Positions 10,993 through 22,831 are shown, counted from the first letter of the stretch. The stretch: 64,000 nt of DNA from Mya arenaria (GCF_026914265.1 NC_069135.1:19880548-19944547), one strand, 5' to 3'. Notes: generated by a model not told the origin, from the sequence alone. Numbers and translations: made by a program.

Positions 10993-12349
10993 GAGTGCAT
11001 TATTTACGTTTAAGCATGAGGAAAGTGATTTACGCGAGTGTCGTCGAACATTTGTGCACAAGTTTAAATTGAAAAATTGCACACGACTTTAAAACTTAAC
11101 TATTTATGTTACAAAGGCATGTATATGTACACGTACACATGATTTTCCGCAATCTCTCGAGGTTTGGAGACCTTATTTGCGCTTCTGAATTGAAAAATAA
11201 ATTATCTGCATTATTTAAGAATAATACTTTATATAATAGGAAGAGCAAAATAAATAATTTTGAATCAACTTTTTAATAACATCAGTCTTAATTTGAATGC
11301 AACCGGTCTTAGAATTTAACTTACATTTACCGCCAGTGAAATTGCAGATTGGCGATAATTAAGTACTAGACTTAATCATTAAGATTTTTACTTTTTGCGG
11401 ATGTCAGATTTTGTGTTGACAATGTGTCAGCCAATGAGATTGTTTTCTGAGTCAGTTAGATGACCTGAATTAATCTCTTAATAATTGAAATGAGGTCCTT
11501 CGCTACGTTCAATCCATCTCTTCTTAAACATTAACATTTTAAATCATGTCATTTTACTATTACATAGAAAGGAATTAAAATGCCACACTTACTCGCTCGA
11601 TTAGAACACGTACACGTGGCGTTCCGCAACCTATCGAATAAAGAATAAGAGAAAGAGTTCACGATGCAATGATTGCAAAGTACCAAATTATAAATAAATA
11701 AACCGTAAACAATGTTAATACTTGTATGTTCGATGTCAAACCGATTAAATAGAAGGATTGTCGCGTTTGATCTTCAACCGACCATATACACATATTGGTG
11801 TCACGTTTGTTCTAGTACAGATAGCGGATTTATGTATCACTAGCGGACTCGAGCGAGGACACACACGACCCCATCACCCGGCTAAATTTGACCCAAGTGA
11901 AGTTTTGATATCATACTCAGAATTGAGAGGAGTTATGCATAAATTAAACCCAAACACAACATTTTGGATTAAGTGGTCCCGCTCTAATGTCACATCTAGG
12001 ATCCACCCGTGTAAATCCCTTGATTAACACCGAGGCCACAGTTCATAAAGAGTTTGTTTGGCTTTATCCGACCGGCTAATAAAACCCCCAACCCGTAAAT
12101 TTGTTTAGCCTTAAAACATATTTTCGTTTTCACTACAAATTTAAGGATGACCGAAATAAAAAATTCTGCACTCTTAAAATCTTGGTAGAAAAACCAACAA
12201 TTCATGAATTGTGTCCTGTATCATCTTGTGTATATACAATAATTAATGTATTTGCAGTTTGATATTTCTATAGCTTATCTCATTCAGTGAAAAATACATC
12301 TTATTTAACAAAACAAACACAAAACGGGTTTCACAGTGTGTTTCTGTCG
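10993..12349. other. Spacer after type B minisatellite (recurring)
   Basis: No gene is supported. The region matches 38770-40062 and 62707-63777, and more distantly 25150-25530. Open frames at 11758-12027 and the equivalent 39449-39673 are kept only in part, so coding is unlikely. Confidence 0.6.
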
Positions 12350-12359
12350 AGCGCGCGCG

Positions 12360-12416
<57 letters not shown>

Positions 12417-12515
12417 TTGTGTGTGCGTGTGTGTGTGCGAGTGCGTGTACGTGTGTTTTTATTGTGTGTGCGTGTGCGTGCGTGCGTACATGTGTGTTTG
12501 TGCGTGTGTGTGTTT
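12350..12515. repeat. (GT)n microsatellite
   Basis: GT repeats interrupted by GC and TT steps. The same microsatellite sits at the same paralogous position at 40063-40160 and 63778-63878. Confidence 0.9.
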
Positions 12516-12530
12516 ACAAGTGTCATATTT

Positions 12531-13886
12531 TGATAACTTTACATGGTAAAAATTCAATCATTGAAGCATTAAGATCCGATTAATGTTTGCAAAAAGAAAA
12601 GCAACCAAACAAGTAACAAACATGTAAGAATGTTTTCCTTAACAAGGAATTGACTTTAGATGCCAAATAAATGAAAAGACACTAAGATGACTGTTCATAT
12701 ACTACGGGATGGCTGTTTTAAGTACTTATTGATAATAATAATATAAATAAATAACAACAGATACATACTAAACAATTAGAAAGAAAGACACACTGAAAAC
12801 AAATAAGTGACTAGCATATTAAAACACATTAAAATCATTTGTTTTGGTAACATTTGTAAAATATTCAAATGTTGAAGAGCACTCAAGCTTTTATAAGAAA
12901 ACTATATGTTAAATTAATACGATAAACTATATGTTTTTAATTGAAAAGTTGAGCCTCAAGTAAGTGATTAAGTTTAATGAAATGCGTGTAACGTATACTA
13001 ATTTTCGCGAAATTGGAGCCTGTAATCATTAAGGGTTTATTCAGTTATATAATGCTTTCTCGCATGAGCTCATCATAACACAGGACCATTAAGATATAAC
13101 GATAAAACCTCAGATATAGTTTATGGCAATCTGGTGTCCTTTTGTATTTAACTTTTATCTTAAGCTTGGACTAATACCAACTCCTAGCTTTAATGAAGTT
13201 CTGCATTTATGTAAATATCCTTAATTGGATGTTCTATAAACAGGGGGATATCGAGGATTTAGCGCTAAAGGGGACGCACTTCGAGATCGCAAGATCACGT
13301 GCGCCCCTCTCCTAGGAACCGAGAGGAACGCTTCGAACGTGGTGTGGTTGGGTTTGGGAAACATTTTCCCCAGGCCCTTCCCTCATATAAAGCTGATTTT
13401 AGTCTGAAGTTATTTAACCTGGTGTAATTTAGGACTAGATTGTTCTTCCAAATTAACAAGAAATCATCACTTCAACCGCTTTTGGATTCGTAGTGTAAAC
13501 AGTAAATTCATCTGAATATTCACGTTAAGATCATCTTTATGAAATGAAACTTCACGATATCGAACAGACTATCCAAGCTTAGTTTAATGTGCGAGCCTTG
13601 CCAAAGGGATGGGGTCATCGAAATTGCAAGGACATTTTCAGAGTATATATATCCTTTTATCCTTATTGGTATTGTTCACATTTTCAATACATCTCTATGT
13701 ACTACCAGAATTCAATGGCTTTAGAAACAAACGGTTATGTTTTTTGAAGTTTATTAATGACAAAGTCACAAAGACCAAATAAAACTTGAAAGTTAAAAAT
13801 CAAATACACAAAACTACAGTGAGTGACTTTACGTTGAATATGTGCAAATTAAATTTTAGTACTGTACATCTGTTTTATCTACAATT
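12531..13886. other. Spacer downstream of laccase copy 1
   Basis: No gene is recognised. The stretch 13250-13340 is locally GC-rich (CACGTGCGCCCCTCTCC) and unlike its surroundings; it may be a SINE or transposon fragment. The stretch 13550-13670 is a diverged copy of 2250-2380. Confidence 0.45.
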
Positions 13887-15429
13887 TTAACTTAATGTGT
13901 TTGTAGTTGTTCGTCCATAATACACGCACATTCCTATGATTGTGAACAGCTCAATTGCAGCAATCGCTAACAGTGCTCCGAAAATTCCCCAAAATGTCGC
14001 GATCGGAATTGTGTCTGAAATCGAAATACAAAACAGAAAGGTGGAACCTCAGAGAATGATTTATTCAAAAGCACAGCCATTCCTCTCTTTGTATGTGGAT
14101 CCATGTGACAATGGAGCATCCAAAGACCTGGATTGTTGTCAGTAATTCTAACAACAGCATAGCCTCCCTTTGGAATCATTATCGTGTCTTTCTCGATGGA
14201 AACTTTATATCATTAAAAGTTATACAGTCGACATTTGGTTGACCAGGATACACTAAAAATGGACAATTTACAACAACACACCTCTCACTCGAGGTACACG
14301 CCCGATTTGATGTCAATGGTTCTGAAGTATCCTATTCGTTATACCGTAAAATGGCGTAAACAGAGTGGTCCACCCCGGCCTCAAGAGTCTTTGCTCTAAT
14401 CCAGTAGTTTCCCACACTTTGGTGTGCTATCATTTCAATATCGCACCTCTCTTTATTGTGTAATATTATCGACTCAGCAGTTATCGGTTCTATGTGGAAT
14501 CCGTCGCCAGCCACTATTTTAAGACTATGTCCGTCCATAGAGAATCTAAATGGAAAAGCATTGCCTCCGCCAATAATTCAGAAACGATATTTTCCTCCGG
14601 CTGCGACCTTAAATGATGTCAGCGGAGCTCCTGTGTGTCGGCCGTTTTCATTTAAATATGTTTCTCAACCGGTTATAAGCCCTGCATGCCATTTCATTTT
14701 CGTAAACGATGTACCGTCGATTGCCGGTACCTCAAATGGCGCCTCTAATGGTTTGTAATCACCAAACATATTCTTTTGAAGCTGTAGATCTGCCTCCCGT
14801 TCATGGTTGTATTCTGTTATCAAGACGACATGCTCCTCAGACGAATTTTGTGTCCTTTCTCTGACAATAAGAGCGCCGTTCAACCCCAACATTTGAAGCA
14901 TCCCAATGTGATTGTGGTAAAAGAACGTGCCTGCGCTAGGGACCCTGAACTCGTAAGTGAAGGATTGTCCGGGATTTATTGGACATTGCGTCACATAAGC
15001 TGCTCCATCCATCCAAGGAGTTCCAATCTGATGAATTCCATGCCAATGAATGGCAATTGCGTCACTATACAGGTTATTTGTCACATGAACTTTCAAAGTT
15101 TGTCCTTCGTAAACGTTTAACGTGGGACCAGGCATTTGACCATTTATGGTTATTATTATTCTCGGTACTGCGTAGCCATCTGCGGTTATGATACCGTGAG
15201 TAGAAGTTGGCAAAGCGGATGGGTCAGATGCATTAACGGCGTACCTGTATAGCATCCCGTCATGAAGATAAACCAGTTTGTTGTCGCCGTCGACCATGGT
15301 TTGTTTGAAACCAACGTCCATCGTAAACTCACAAATGTCATCCGTCGTGTCACATTTTAAGGTTTTGTGGGCAGCTACCGAACAGACGAGCAAATAGACG
15401 AAAACCAGACGGCTTCTAATGTATTCCAT
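13887..15429 (-). pseudogene. Laccase (multicopper oxidase) copy 1, disrupted
   Basis: Three-domain laccases couple substrate oxidation to O2 reduction. Here the ATG at 15429 starts a signal peptide (MEYIRSRLVFVYLLVCSVAA). The first cupredoxin domain has HWHG (about 15037-15048) and HNHIG where the family usually has HSHxG. The frame runs on to the second domain but has stops at 14665-14667 (TGA), 14578-14580 (TGA) and 14332-14334 (TAG). Near 14195-14215 it jumps directly to KDTIMIPKGGY and the C-terminal LHCHMDPHTKRGM motif. Roughly 200 residues, including the type-1 site HPxHxHGH, are missing. A frameshift near 14010 separates this from a C-terminal hydrophobic segment (FWGIFGALLAIAAIEL) with stop at 13887, suggesting a membrane-anchored ancestor. 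No intron is evident. It is very probably inactive. Confidence 0.88.
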
Positions 15430-15690
15430 GCTGTAAATGATGACAAATGAAATGCGTACTGCTTTATCTAAAGAATATGCATTGTCAAAACTAGATGTAT
15501 ACAACGATATTTAAAGTGGAATTCTTTATATGAAAATAGTACTTGCACAATGCAACCAATATATTTCGTTGGTAACTGTTTGCCTTTAATATCGAATGAC
15601 TGTTTATTTATCTCTCAAATAACGATTTGAAATTCTTATTTCACAATTTTATGAAAACTGTACTAAAATGCTCTCTTTTAACAGACACGT
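15430..15690. other. 5' flank of laccase copy 1
   Basis: About 260 bases between the laccase start and the 32-bp repeats. It is closely matched at 40407-40671, the 5' flank of another laccase remnant. It may hold the promoter, but I see no convincing core elements. Confidence 0.55.
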
Positions 15691-15790
15691 TGTATTCGCA
15701 TGAACATCCCATACCGTGTCATTGTATTCGCATTAACATTCCACACCGCGTCATTGTCTTCGCATGAACATTCAATACCGTGTCATATCC
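15691..15790. repeat. 32-bp minisatellite, short array (about 3 units)
   Basis: Three units of a 32-bp repeat containing TTGTATTCGCATGAACAT and CCATACCGTGTCA lie just upstream of laccase copy 1. The same repeat at the same position relative to the other laccase 5' flank (40672 onward) is expanded to over a hundred units. This short array looks like the seed state. Confidence 0.88.
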
Positions 15791-16709
15791 CCATGTTTAC
15801 ACATTTGCACCTTCGTGCAAATATCATACTGTATGGCACGATATTGATAGAAAAAAAACTGACAATCAAAGTATTAAAAGCAAGACAGACGTCAGTGTCG
15901 TCAGGCATGCTGGTTGATCAACTTTCGATCAATCGATGAATCGATGAACAACGGTTAAAGCGATTGATGAATTGCAATATAAGTAACTTATAGGAAACAG
16001 TTAAAGACCGATACAAGCGTTGTATAAGTAACATTAGATAAATCAATAAACATTTAAACAATCGATCGATCGAGCGATATATAGATATATAAATAGCGAT
16101 ATCAATCGATCGATAATTTGCAGAAGTAGCTAAGCGACTGTTCTCCAATCGATTAAATTTTGTTTGAGTTAAATACCCTTATGAAACTACATACACATAC
16201 AGACTTGATTTCTTGCATTACAAAATCAACATTTGGCAAAATATTTTGTTAACAGTCAGACTATGTCAGTGAAACTCTGTTTGTTTATTTTTTGACACAT
16301 ACATATAAATGGAAGGTGAATACAAAATAACAGTTGGAAACACAAAAGCAGTTCCACAATCTAATTTTTAAATATCACGTTTTAAATAAATGACCTTTTG
16401 AAACTGTATAATTAAATAAGAATCATTATTTATAGGATAGATCGTAAAAGCACATTGAATTAACCTGACAGTAGTAAAATCAAATGGAATTTGTTATGAA
16501 TATGTTTACAGGCAGGTTTTACACCTATCTTGTTTTTAAGACAGAATGTCAATAACATTGGCCATATCTGGATTAAATTATATTTACAGACGTATTGTCC
16601 AGTATGCCCGTTGTTCAAATAAGTAAAAATAATATTACTTGATATTATTGTATTTCATTTATTGTCAGTGCATGCTCTTAATTTCAAAAGAATTATTTGA
16701 TTTCGATGA
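15791..16709. other. Spacer shared with 50900-52330
   Basis: No gene is seen. The part 15900-16140 is rich in CGAT/ATCG steps (for example ATCGATCGATCGAGCG near 16060), a simple-sequence oddity. From 16190 on the sequence matches 50960-52330, except that the paralog carries a transposon insertion. Confidence 0.5.
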
Positions 16710-17143
16710 TTTAAAATGGCTCGCTCATGGTCTGTAAAGTGATTTTTTTTAATTAAGAGTTTAATTTTGAGTGTTAAAACCAAAATACTGAATGCTGGAA
16801 CTCTTCACCAAATGTTGATATTTGCTCAAATATCATCTTTAAAGGCCACAATTTTCATTAGCGTTTATAACGCGATTGAAAATTTATTTCGGCTGTGAAT
16901 GGTTGATTGACATTTTCACGTGATGTTTTTTATAGTCCCGGTGGACTCTCCAGCTGTTTTCTTATTTGTTCTTGTCTTAACCGCCGTTGGTTCGAACCCA
17001 ACTAAAATCAAAGTACTTTTTATGCTATCAGTTTATTATTTCTGCAATTTCGATATTATAGAGTAAAGTAATGATAAAATAAGTGTTTTCAGATGCATTA
17101 GCATAACTAATTTTTGGTCCAAAAACATGTGCAAGTCACTTTA
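16710..17143 (+). mobile_element. Insertion with tRNA-like T-arm (SINE candidate)
   Basis: The paralog near 52333 lacks this stretch, so it is an insertion of about 430 bp. It contains GTTGG-TTCGAAC-CCAAC at 16986-17002, a perfect T-arm stem and loop that also matches the pol III B box. The upstream A box is not clear. It is either a tRNA-derived SINE with a decayed head or a MITE carrying a tRNA fragment. Confidence 0.55.
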
Positions 17144-17656
17144 AGTTAAGATTGTATTCATGTATTCGAAATTAACATATTCTACATTATTCTTACAAAA
17201 CAACTCATTGACTTAAAATAAAACCCAGCCACTCCTCATTTAAAAAAGAAATGTCATATGTTCATTTATTCTTAGAAAAATAAGTAAATAAATAAAAAGA
17301 TAAACACAAAATATCATACAAACCTTTAACCTCCAACTTAATGTTAACTAAATATCGAACACAGTGGTATAATAGAAGGAGAATCGTTATTGAAAATCTT
17401 TAGACCATGAGGTTTTATAACCACATTGACCAAAGGCATAATGGCATGCCGGGTACAATGACTGAATGACGAAACTTGAAGTTATTTGATATATAGCCGA
17501 AACTTGATATTCATGGAGAATAATCTCACATGTTTACCATAATTCTTTAATAATTGGGTCCATTTTATAGCCATATATGTTTTTGAATGTCTTTAAATAT
17601 AGTGCATGTACCTCATAACATTTACTTTGGAACATATTACAATGACTTTTTTCCAA
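17144..17656. other. Spacer
   Basis: No gene. The first part matches 52340-52740; the part after about 17535 is absent from the paralog. Confidence 0.45.
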
Positions 17657-18021
17657 TTAAAGCTGATCTCTCACAGATATACCGTTTTTACAACTTTTTT
17701 TTATTTTTTGTCGTGGAAAGAGCAAATTTTTGGGTAAATATCTGCAAACCAATGATAAAAGATTGCTGACAAAAGATCAGATCACAGATTCTTATATTTC
17801 CGTTCGAAAATTAATGTTTTATGGCTTAAGTCGTTACTAACGGTTTAAGTTAAACAGCATAAAACATCAATTTTTGAACTTAAATATAGAATCCGCGATC
17901 TATATTTTTGTCAGCAGTCTTATACAACAGGTAACCATGCATTTTCGCAAAATTTGGCTCGTTCCAAGACAAAAAATAAAAAAGATGTGAAAACGTTCAA
18001 TCTGCGAGAGTGCAGCTTTAA
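17657..18021. mobile_element. Palindromic foldback MITE (about 365 bp)
   Basis: The right half is the inverted copy of the left almost end to end, with arms of about 180 bp and no real spacer. Pairs include CTGCTGACAAAA/GTCAGCAG, TTCGAAAATTAATG versus CATCAATTTTTGAA, and TTAAAGCTG versus CAGCTTTAA at the ends. The paralogous spacer at about 52745 lacks it. From memory, very similar palindromes are abundant in bivalve genomes. No coding capacity is seen. Confidence 0.8.
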
Positions 18022-18857
18022 AATACTGGGTGTAGACAATTACAAATCTTCATTGTAATTTAAATGCACTATTTAATGTAAAATGCAGTTTTCATCAAAT
18101 TCAACTTAGAAAAAAACTTATGATGTTTTCCATATGATGCTTTATTAATACGGCTTGGACTCGTGTGGATTTTTGTTTAAAAATCAAAACAACAACGTAT
18201 AAATATATTTAAATTGAAAATTACAATTGATGTCATATTTTTTTTATTTCGTAATCTGTCTGTGTTTGTTCTCAAAGAATTACTGTATAGTTTTCTAAAA
18301 TGGATTCTAGTATTTTCAACAATTCTGGGAAGGAAACAAAGCTATTGGATGTCATTACTGGGGATATAAACACAGTTTGGCTTGTTTAAGTACGTGTCGA
18401 GTTCTTCGGACACCACACAATTTTACCAGCTCAACTGCGTTCATTACCCCGATAATGATATCAATTACGCAATTCATACCTCAAATTTGGTTAACGATTA
18501 GAAGGAAAAAACCTGCTTGAAATTAGATTTTATGGATTGTAATCTATTATCAATAATTAAACACAATATTGGTTTTTAATCTATCGCGCATTTTCAAAGG
18601 TTTAAAATCAAACAACTTTACAACGACTTAAATTTAATGATCTGTTTTGTTTGGTTCCCTTCGAGTTATTTCCATTGCAAAAAAAAATACATGATACGGG
18701 ACGGCCTAAATATAGAACAATTTGTTGAAACTCTATACATGTAAGCAAGAATGGCGTGTCACTAGGTCACTATAAGTTAAAGTTATAGGTGTTCTTATGT
18801 GTCCAGATATCTGAAACGTTGTGAAACACTACTTGTACATGTAATTTAGTGCTTCTT
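18022..18857. other. Spacer and flank before type A array 2
   Basis: No gene. From 18230 onward it matches 52760-53312. Confidence 0.5.
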
Positions 18858-21085
18858 CTTGTGCACTACGGCATTCTGGTATGTGTAATACGGCATTCAG
18901 GTACATGCACTACGGCATTATGGTATGTGCAATACGGCATTCAGGTACGTGGACTACGGCATTCTGGTATGTGCACTACGTCATTAAGGTACGTGGACTA
19001 CGGCATTCTGTTATGTGCAGTTCGGCAATCTGGTATGTGCACTACCTCATTCAGGTACATGCACTACGGGCATTCTGGTATGTGCACTACGTCATTCAGG
19101 TAGGTGGACAACGGCATTCTGGTATGTGCATGACGTCATTCAGGTACATGGACTACGGCATTCTGCTATGTGGTATATTGTATTTTTACTTCGCATAAGG
19201 CTACGTACACTAAGAATTCAGGTACGTACATTACGGTATTCAGGTATGGGCACTACGTCAGTCAGGTACGTGGACTACGGCATTCTGGTATGTGCACTAC
19301 GTCATTCAGGTACGTGGACTACGGCATTCTGTTATGTGCAGTTCGGCAATCTGGTATGTGCACTACCTCATTCAGGTATATGCACTACGGGCATTCTGGT
19401 ATGTGCACTACGTCATTCAGGTACGTGGACTACGGCATTCTGGTATGTGCACGACATCATTCAGCTACATGGACTACGGCATTCTGCTATGTGGTATATT
19501 GTATTTTTACTTCGCATAAGGTACGTACACTAAGAATTCAGGTACGTACATTACGGTATTCAGGTATGTGCACTACGTCAGTCAGGTACATGGACTACGT
19601 CATTCAGGTACATGGACTACGTCATTCAGGTATGTGCAGTTCGGCATTCAGGTATGTGCAATACGGCATTCAGGTATGTGCAATACGGCATTCAGGTATG
19701 TGCAATACGTCATTCAGATATGTGCAATACGGCATTCAGGTATGTGCAATACGTCATTCAGGTACGTGGACTACGTCATTCAGGTATGTGCAATTCGGCA
19801 TTCAGGTATGTGCAATACGGCTTCAGGTATGTGCAATACGTCATTCAGGTATGTGCACTACCTCATTCAGGTATGTGCAATACGGCATTCAGGTATGTGC
19901 AATACGTCATTCAGGTATGTGCAATACGTCATTCAGGTATGTGCAGTTCGGCATTCAGGTATGTGCAGTTCGGCATTCAGATATGTGCAATACGGCATTC
20001 AGGTATGTGCAATACGTCATTCAGGTACGTGGACTACGTCATTCAGGTATGTGCAATTCGGCATTCTGGTATGTGCAATACGGCTTCAGGTATGTGCAAT
20101 ACGTCATTCAGGTATGTGCACTACCTCATTCAGGTATGTGCAATACGGCATTCAGGTATGTGCAATACGTCATTCAGGTATGTGCAATACGTCATTCAGG
20201 TATGTGCACTACAGCATTCAGGTACGTGGACTACGACATTCAGGTACTTGGACTAAAGCATTCTGGTATGTGCACTACGTCATTCATGTATTTGCAGTAC
20301 GGCTTCAGGTATGTTCACTACGGCATTCAGGTATTTTTACTGCAACATTAGGGTACGTACACTAAGAATTCATGTACGTACACTAAGGCATTTGAGTATG
20401 TATACTACGGCATTCAGGTATGTTCACAACGGTATCCAAATATTACACAACGGCATTTAGGTATGTTTACAACGGCATGTAGATATGTGTACTTCGGCAT
20501 TCAGGTACGTGCACTACGGCATCCAGGTGAGTGCACTACGGCATTCAGATACGTGCACTACGGCATCCAGGTGAGTGCACTACGGCATTCAGGTACGTGT
20601 ACTACGGCATCCAGGTGAGTGCACTACGGCTTGCAGGTGAGTGCACTACCGCATTCAGGACTGTACGCTACGGCATCCAGGTATGTTCACCACGGTATGT
20701 AGGTTAGCGCACTACGGCATCCAAGTGAGTGCACTACGGCATCCAGGTTAGCGCACTACGGCATTCAGGTTAGGGCACTACGGCATCCAGATGAGTGCAC
20801 TACGGCATCCAGGTGAGTGCACTACGGCTTCCAGGTTAGCGCAGTACCGCATTCAGGAATGTGCAGTACGGCATTCAGGTACGTACACTACCGCATCCAG
20901 GTAATTGCACTACGACATTCAGGTATATGCACTACGGCATTCAGGTACGTGAACTACGGAATCCAGGTAATTGCACTACCGCATTCAGGTATGTACACTA
21001 CGGCATTCTGGTAAGTGCACTACGACATTCATGTATGTGCACTACGGCATTCAGGTACGCGAACTCCGGCATTCAGGTATGTGTT
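18858..21085. repeat. 22-bp minisatellite array, type A, locus 2
   Basis: About 100 units of 22 bp with internal block duplications. One 321-bp block recurs (landmark TGGTATATTGTATTTTTACT at 19171 and 19492). One of about 263 bp recurs (a 20-bp unit variant CGGCTTCAGG near 19819 and 20081). Sub-blocks have distinct unit types: GTGGACTACG early, GTGCAATACGTC in the middle, and CATCCAGGTGAGTGC late. The long open frames, the longest being 393 codons, are repeat artefacts. Confidence 0.95.
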
Positions 21086-21894
21086 CATTATAACTCTTTT
21101 AGGATGAGGAAAATGGTTTATGAAAAGGAAATTGTATGAATAAAACAAAAAGTCTCCACTCTCACAATCTTGGTTGGAAAACCAACTACTCGTGAATTGT
21201 TTCCTGAATCATATTATACATGTATATAATTTATTATACAGTAGGTGGTGTATTTACAGTATTATATTTCTTTATTCATAAAGCTTACCTCATTCTGTGA
21301 ATAATAGATCTGTTTTAATAGTGGTAATCAGATATATCTCGGTAAATGTAGGGGATTCTTTTAACTTTTTTCGTAACCAGGAAGTTTAAAAATGAAAGCT
21401 AGACCACAGCTATAGTCTATCTGTAAACTAATCGTAACATTTCATGTTAAAGAAGACACAAAACAAGTGTAAGAGTAGTTTTTGTGTGTGTGTATTTTGA
21501 TATCTTTGCATGGTAAAAACTAGTATGCAAACAGTCAGAGTTGTTGGGACAATTTGTTTTCAATTTCACCGGCATAAGCTGAGTCGTGTGACTGACCTGC
21601 ACTGATGTACGCCGATATATTGATATAGGTCATAACACAATAACTTTACCATCTAAAGAATGCTGACACCACATATAACCCTAATAGCAATAAGTCCATT
21701 ATGTGCATATAGCCATCTTAAAATGTTTCGGATAAGAATGAAGAGGGTCCTTTAGCTTGCGCAACGGCCAAGTCCCCAAAAACGTATGTTGAAATTGATG
21801 ATCTGAAATGTATAAATAGTTTATAAATTAAACATCAAACTAGTATTTAATCTCTGTTGCATACACATAGGTACTGGTAGTGTTTTCAGTTTAG
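21086..21894. other. Spacer after type A minisatellite (recurring)
   Basis: No gene. It matches 1571-2807 and 53623-54325 with deletions. Confidence 0.55.
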
Positions 21895-21975
21895 TCTGGC
21901 GGATCTGTGAATTTGTGGTTACACACTTGACTGTCAATCCAGCGGTCGCAGGTTTGAATCCACGCCGCCCCACTT
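21895..21975 (+). repeat. tRNA-derived SINE head
   Basis: A-box-like TGTGGTTACACACTTGA and B-box GGTTTGAATCC are followed by a tRNA-like 3' end (CGCCGCCCCAC). It is paralogous to 2808-2892. Confidence 0.55.
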
Positions 21976-22371
21976 AAATTCCGGATGCGAGTATAAATAT
22001 GCTTACATACACACACATTTCAGTTGAGAAACAAGAATTATTTTGAAAGTTTTCAGAAGCTTAAATTATCTTTAACAAAGGACGTATACACGTCCATAAA
22101 ACACCCTCAACAAAACATTCAGAGTTGCCTATTTTCATTGTTAATCTCGGTTTGTCGTTACACCTCTCTCATTCACACCTCTAGTTCCTTGTTGTTATGG
22201 CGTTGCTTTGTGCCTCTTAACAAGGCTTAATTATTTATTTTTTTTAAATTTTATTTTCGACTACAGTGTTTGTCCCTGTACTTTTCATTGTATAATTGTG
22301 AAACTTAAAAAGTGACAAACATGTAAATACTAAAAATGTAAATACTAAATTATAATGCGAAATATGATCAC
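21976..22371. other. Spacer equivalent to the 3' part of a lectin gene
   Basis: No exon survives. Parts match 3060-3190, 3680-3790 and 3850-4030 of unit 1, so this is what remains after the transmembrane and mucin exons were lost. Confidence 0.5.
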
Positions 22372-22507
22372 AGATGTGGACAGAGCAAGTCAGAGTTTTT
22401 TTCCGACGGGATCTTCTGACCGTTGTTGAAACCTGGACTTTGCAGATAAACCGACTGCCCTAAGCTCGTAGAGGTAATCGTGTCTATGTTGCTTAAAATA
22501 CTCGTCT
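22372..22507 (-). pseudogene. Lectin copy 4: truncated CUB-like exon
   Basis: The exon starts with an intact acceptor (ATTTTTAG) and encodes ETSILSNIDTITSTSLGQS and QSPGFNNGQKIPS, as in copies 1 and 2. A one-base insertion in a run of A (about 22410-22416) shifts the frame before the conserved cysteines. The exon is then cut off, joined directly to sequence that in copy 1 lies 1.3 kb further downstream. No lectin domain lies upstream. Confidence 0.8.
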
Positions 22508-22756
22508 CTAAAAATAAACAAAATGCCATCAAAAAGTTAATAGCAGGTTTAGTTCCAGAAAGGTTTCTAAATCAAACATGAACAGAAGTTTTATATACAG
22601 TCAGTTTTAATATAAACTCCCTTTTTTACCTAGGTCTCTTATCAGAATCAAATATAAACATATTTTACAGTAGACTTTTGATAAAAAAATGTTTAAGAAC
22701 TATCTGATATCTGTCAATTTATCTTGTAGACAATTAGACAACATGCATGTGTGTCT
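22508..22756. other. Spacer
   Basis: The first 110 bases match the intron between the CUB-like and lectin exons of copies 1 and 2. The rest is unrecognised. Confidence 0.4.
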
Positions 22757-22831
22757 CAATGGGCAGTATCTGGATCAGTGCAAGAACATCCGTAAGGGGT
22801 GTTCTTGCACTGATCCAGATATTGTCCATTG
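22757..22831. repeat. Near-perfect inverted repeat (hairpin)
   Basis: Arms of 32 bases (22757-22788 and 22800-22831) pair with two mismatches around an 11-base loop. The core of the arms is ATCTGGATCAGTGCAAGAAC. The right arm continues a laccase fragment, so the left arm looks like an inverted duplicate of it. Confidence 0.8.

Noticed and set aside
12287..12583. Cys/Val-rich open frames
   Set aside because: Translations of the GT microsatellite; the same occurs at 40063 and 63778.
13250..13340. GC-rich stretch as a CpG-island promoter
   Set aside because: Too short, downstream of a minus-strand pseudogene, and without an adjacent gene; more like a repeat fragment.
19170..20351. Long open frame of 393 codons rich in RYVQYGIQVCAIRHSG
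   Set aside because: It lies wholly in the 22-bp minisatellite. All three frames of the same strand are open with the same 22-residue period, as expected from a stop-free 22-bp unit.
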